DNA from: Onchocerca lupi
Taxonomy: Eukaryota > Nematoda > Chromadorea > Rhabditida > Onchocercidae
DNA length: 64,000 nucleotides
Reading direction: 5' to 3'
NCBI GenBank assembly: GCA_028564675.1
Contig: JAOVVO010000434.1
Location: 1-64,000 of the forward strand
The position numbers and the translations under genes are program-made. The notes under the pieces were generated by a model that did not search any database, was not told the DNA's origin, and saw only the letters and a program-made list of their open reading frames with translations. Below, in pieces: positions 63,484 through 64,000 of the stretch (the stretch's first letter is position 1; each line of letters starts with the position of its first letter).

Positions 63484-64000
63484 TATTTGCATAAAAAATG
63501 GTTTTCTTATGATTTCATTTTTCCACAGCTATAATGCAAACCACGAAAACGTGAAATTGGTTCATCGTTGTGCGTGTCATACTGAGAAAGAAATATGACC
63601 AAGCTGGAAAGTTCTTAAATTCACAAAAATTTCGCAATATATTCGTTTGATTGCATGCTTTTGAAACATTGGTAATTTTGATAGTATTGATCGTTTTGCA
63701 ATATTTGAAATGATTAAATGATAATATCAATTTCAAGTAACTCATGCATAAGTTATTGACGGATGGAAGGGGAAAAAGTATAAAATCATCTTTCCTTATA
63801 ATCAATAATTCATCAATTTTGTTTGGGAAAAGTAAATAAATGCATTTTGATTTGGCTATATTGCTAAAATTGTCAAATAAGGAATGCCCATTGTTTTGTG
63901 CATTGCAACATCACCAGATTACTTTTTAAATAGATGGCAGGAGATTAAGGAGGGAAGGGAACTTGTTAATTAGATATGCTCAGTGTAGCAAAGAAATTTG
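63484..64000. other. Right edge of window, no gene seen
   Basis: AT-rich sequence. The frame at 63515-63805 (-) has no supporting signal. Confidence 0.4.

Noticed and set aside
1..64000. CRISPR arrays, bacterial operons, rRNA, spliced-leader RNA and known microRNA genes
   Set aside because: No regular repeat-spacer array, rRNA core or recognisable small-RNA gene was seen apart from the single tRNA. The window is eukaryotic.

Overview
The window looks like nuclear DNA from a parasitic nematode, most likely a filarial worm (Onchocercidae). It is very AT-rich with many A/T homopolymers. Genes have many short exons separated by AT-rich introns, and acceptors of the TTTTCAG/TTTTAG type lie directly before start codons, as expected for spliced-leader trans-splicing. 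The proteins have clear worm relatives. Species-level placement is inference from composition and gene content. Exon structures were built by hand from reading frame, splice signals and phase, because single open reading frames capture only fragments of the genes.

Layout. 1-4.2 kb: one tRNA-Lys(CUU) and an orphan 3'-terminal coding exon. 4.2-19.5 kb (+): a 19-exon PDZ-LIM protein gene of the LIM-8/LMO7 type, predicted at 1,094 aa. 19.5-35 kb: gene-poor, with a tentative small multi-exon gene at 21.4-26.2 kb and a TATA-type promoter near 34.9 kb. 35.4-36.0 kb (-): a solo-LTR-like repeat. 36.1-40.3 kb (+): an 8-exon Golgi glycosyltransferase of the LARGE/B4GAT1 (Glyco_transf_49) family, 379 aa. 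41.1-41.95 kb: a purine-rich tract. 46.2-48.8 kb (-): a 7-exon nuclear protein with a FAR1/ZSWIM3-like zinc-binding core and a C-terminal coiled coil, 386 aa. 43-64 kb: a repeat-rich accessory zone. It holds copies of a dispersed repeat over 1 kb long (called R1 here), four LTR-like copies counting the one at 35 kb, and a lineage-restricted family of small secreted-protein genes with one apparently intact member (59.3-60.2 kb, -) and three decayed relatives.

The three large genes are unrelated in pathway: a sarcomere or adhesion scaffold, a Golgi glycan-modifying enzyme, and a nuclear DNA-binding-type protein. No operon or cooperating system is evident. The most notable observations are three GC-AG introns among 31 introns in the three best gene models, the small secreted-protein family (whose intact copy carries an intron insertion resembling a bacterial membrane-enzyme fragment), LTR-like repeats carrying forkhead-type GTAAACA palindromes, and a perfect 24-bp inverted duplication inside one repeat copy. 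I did not find a convincing new multi-gene system.
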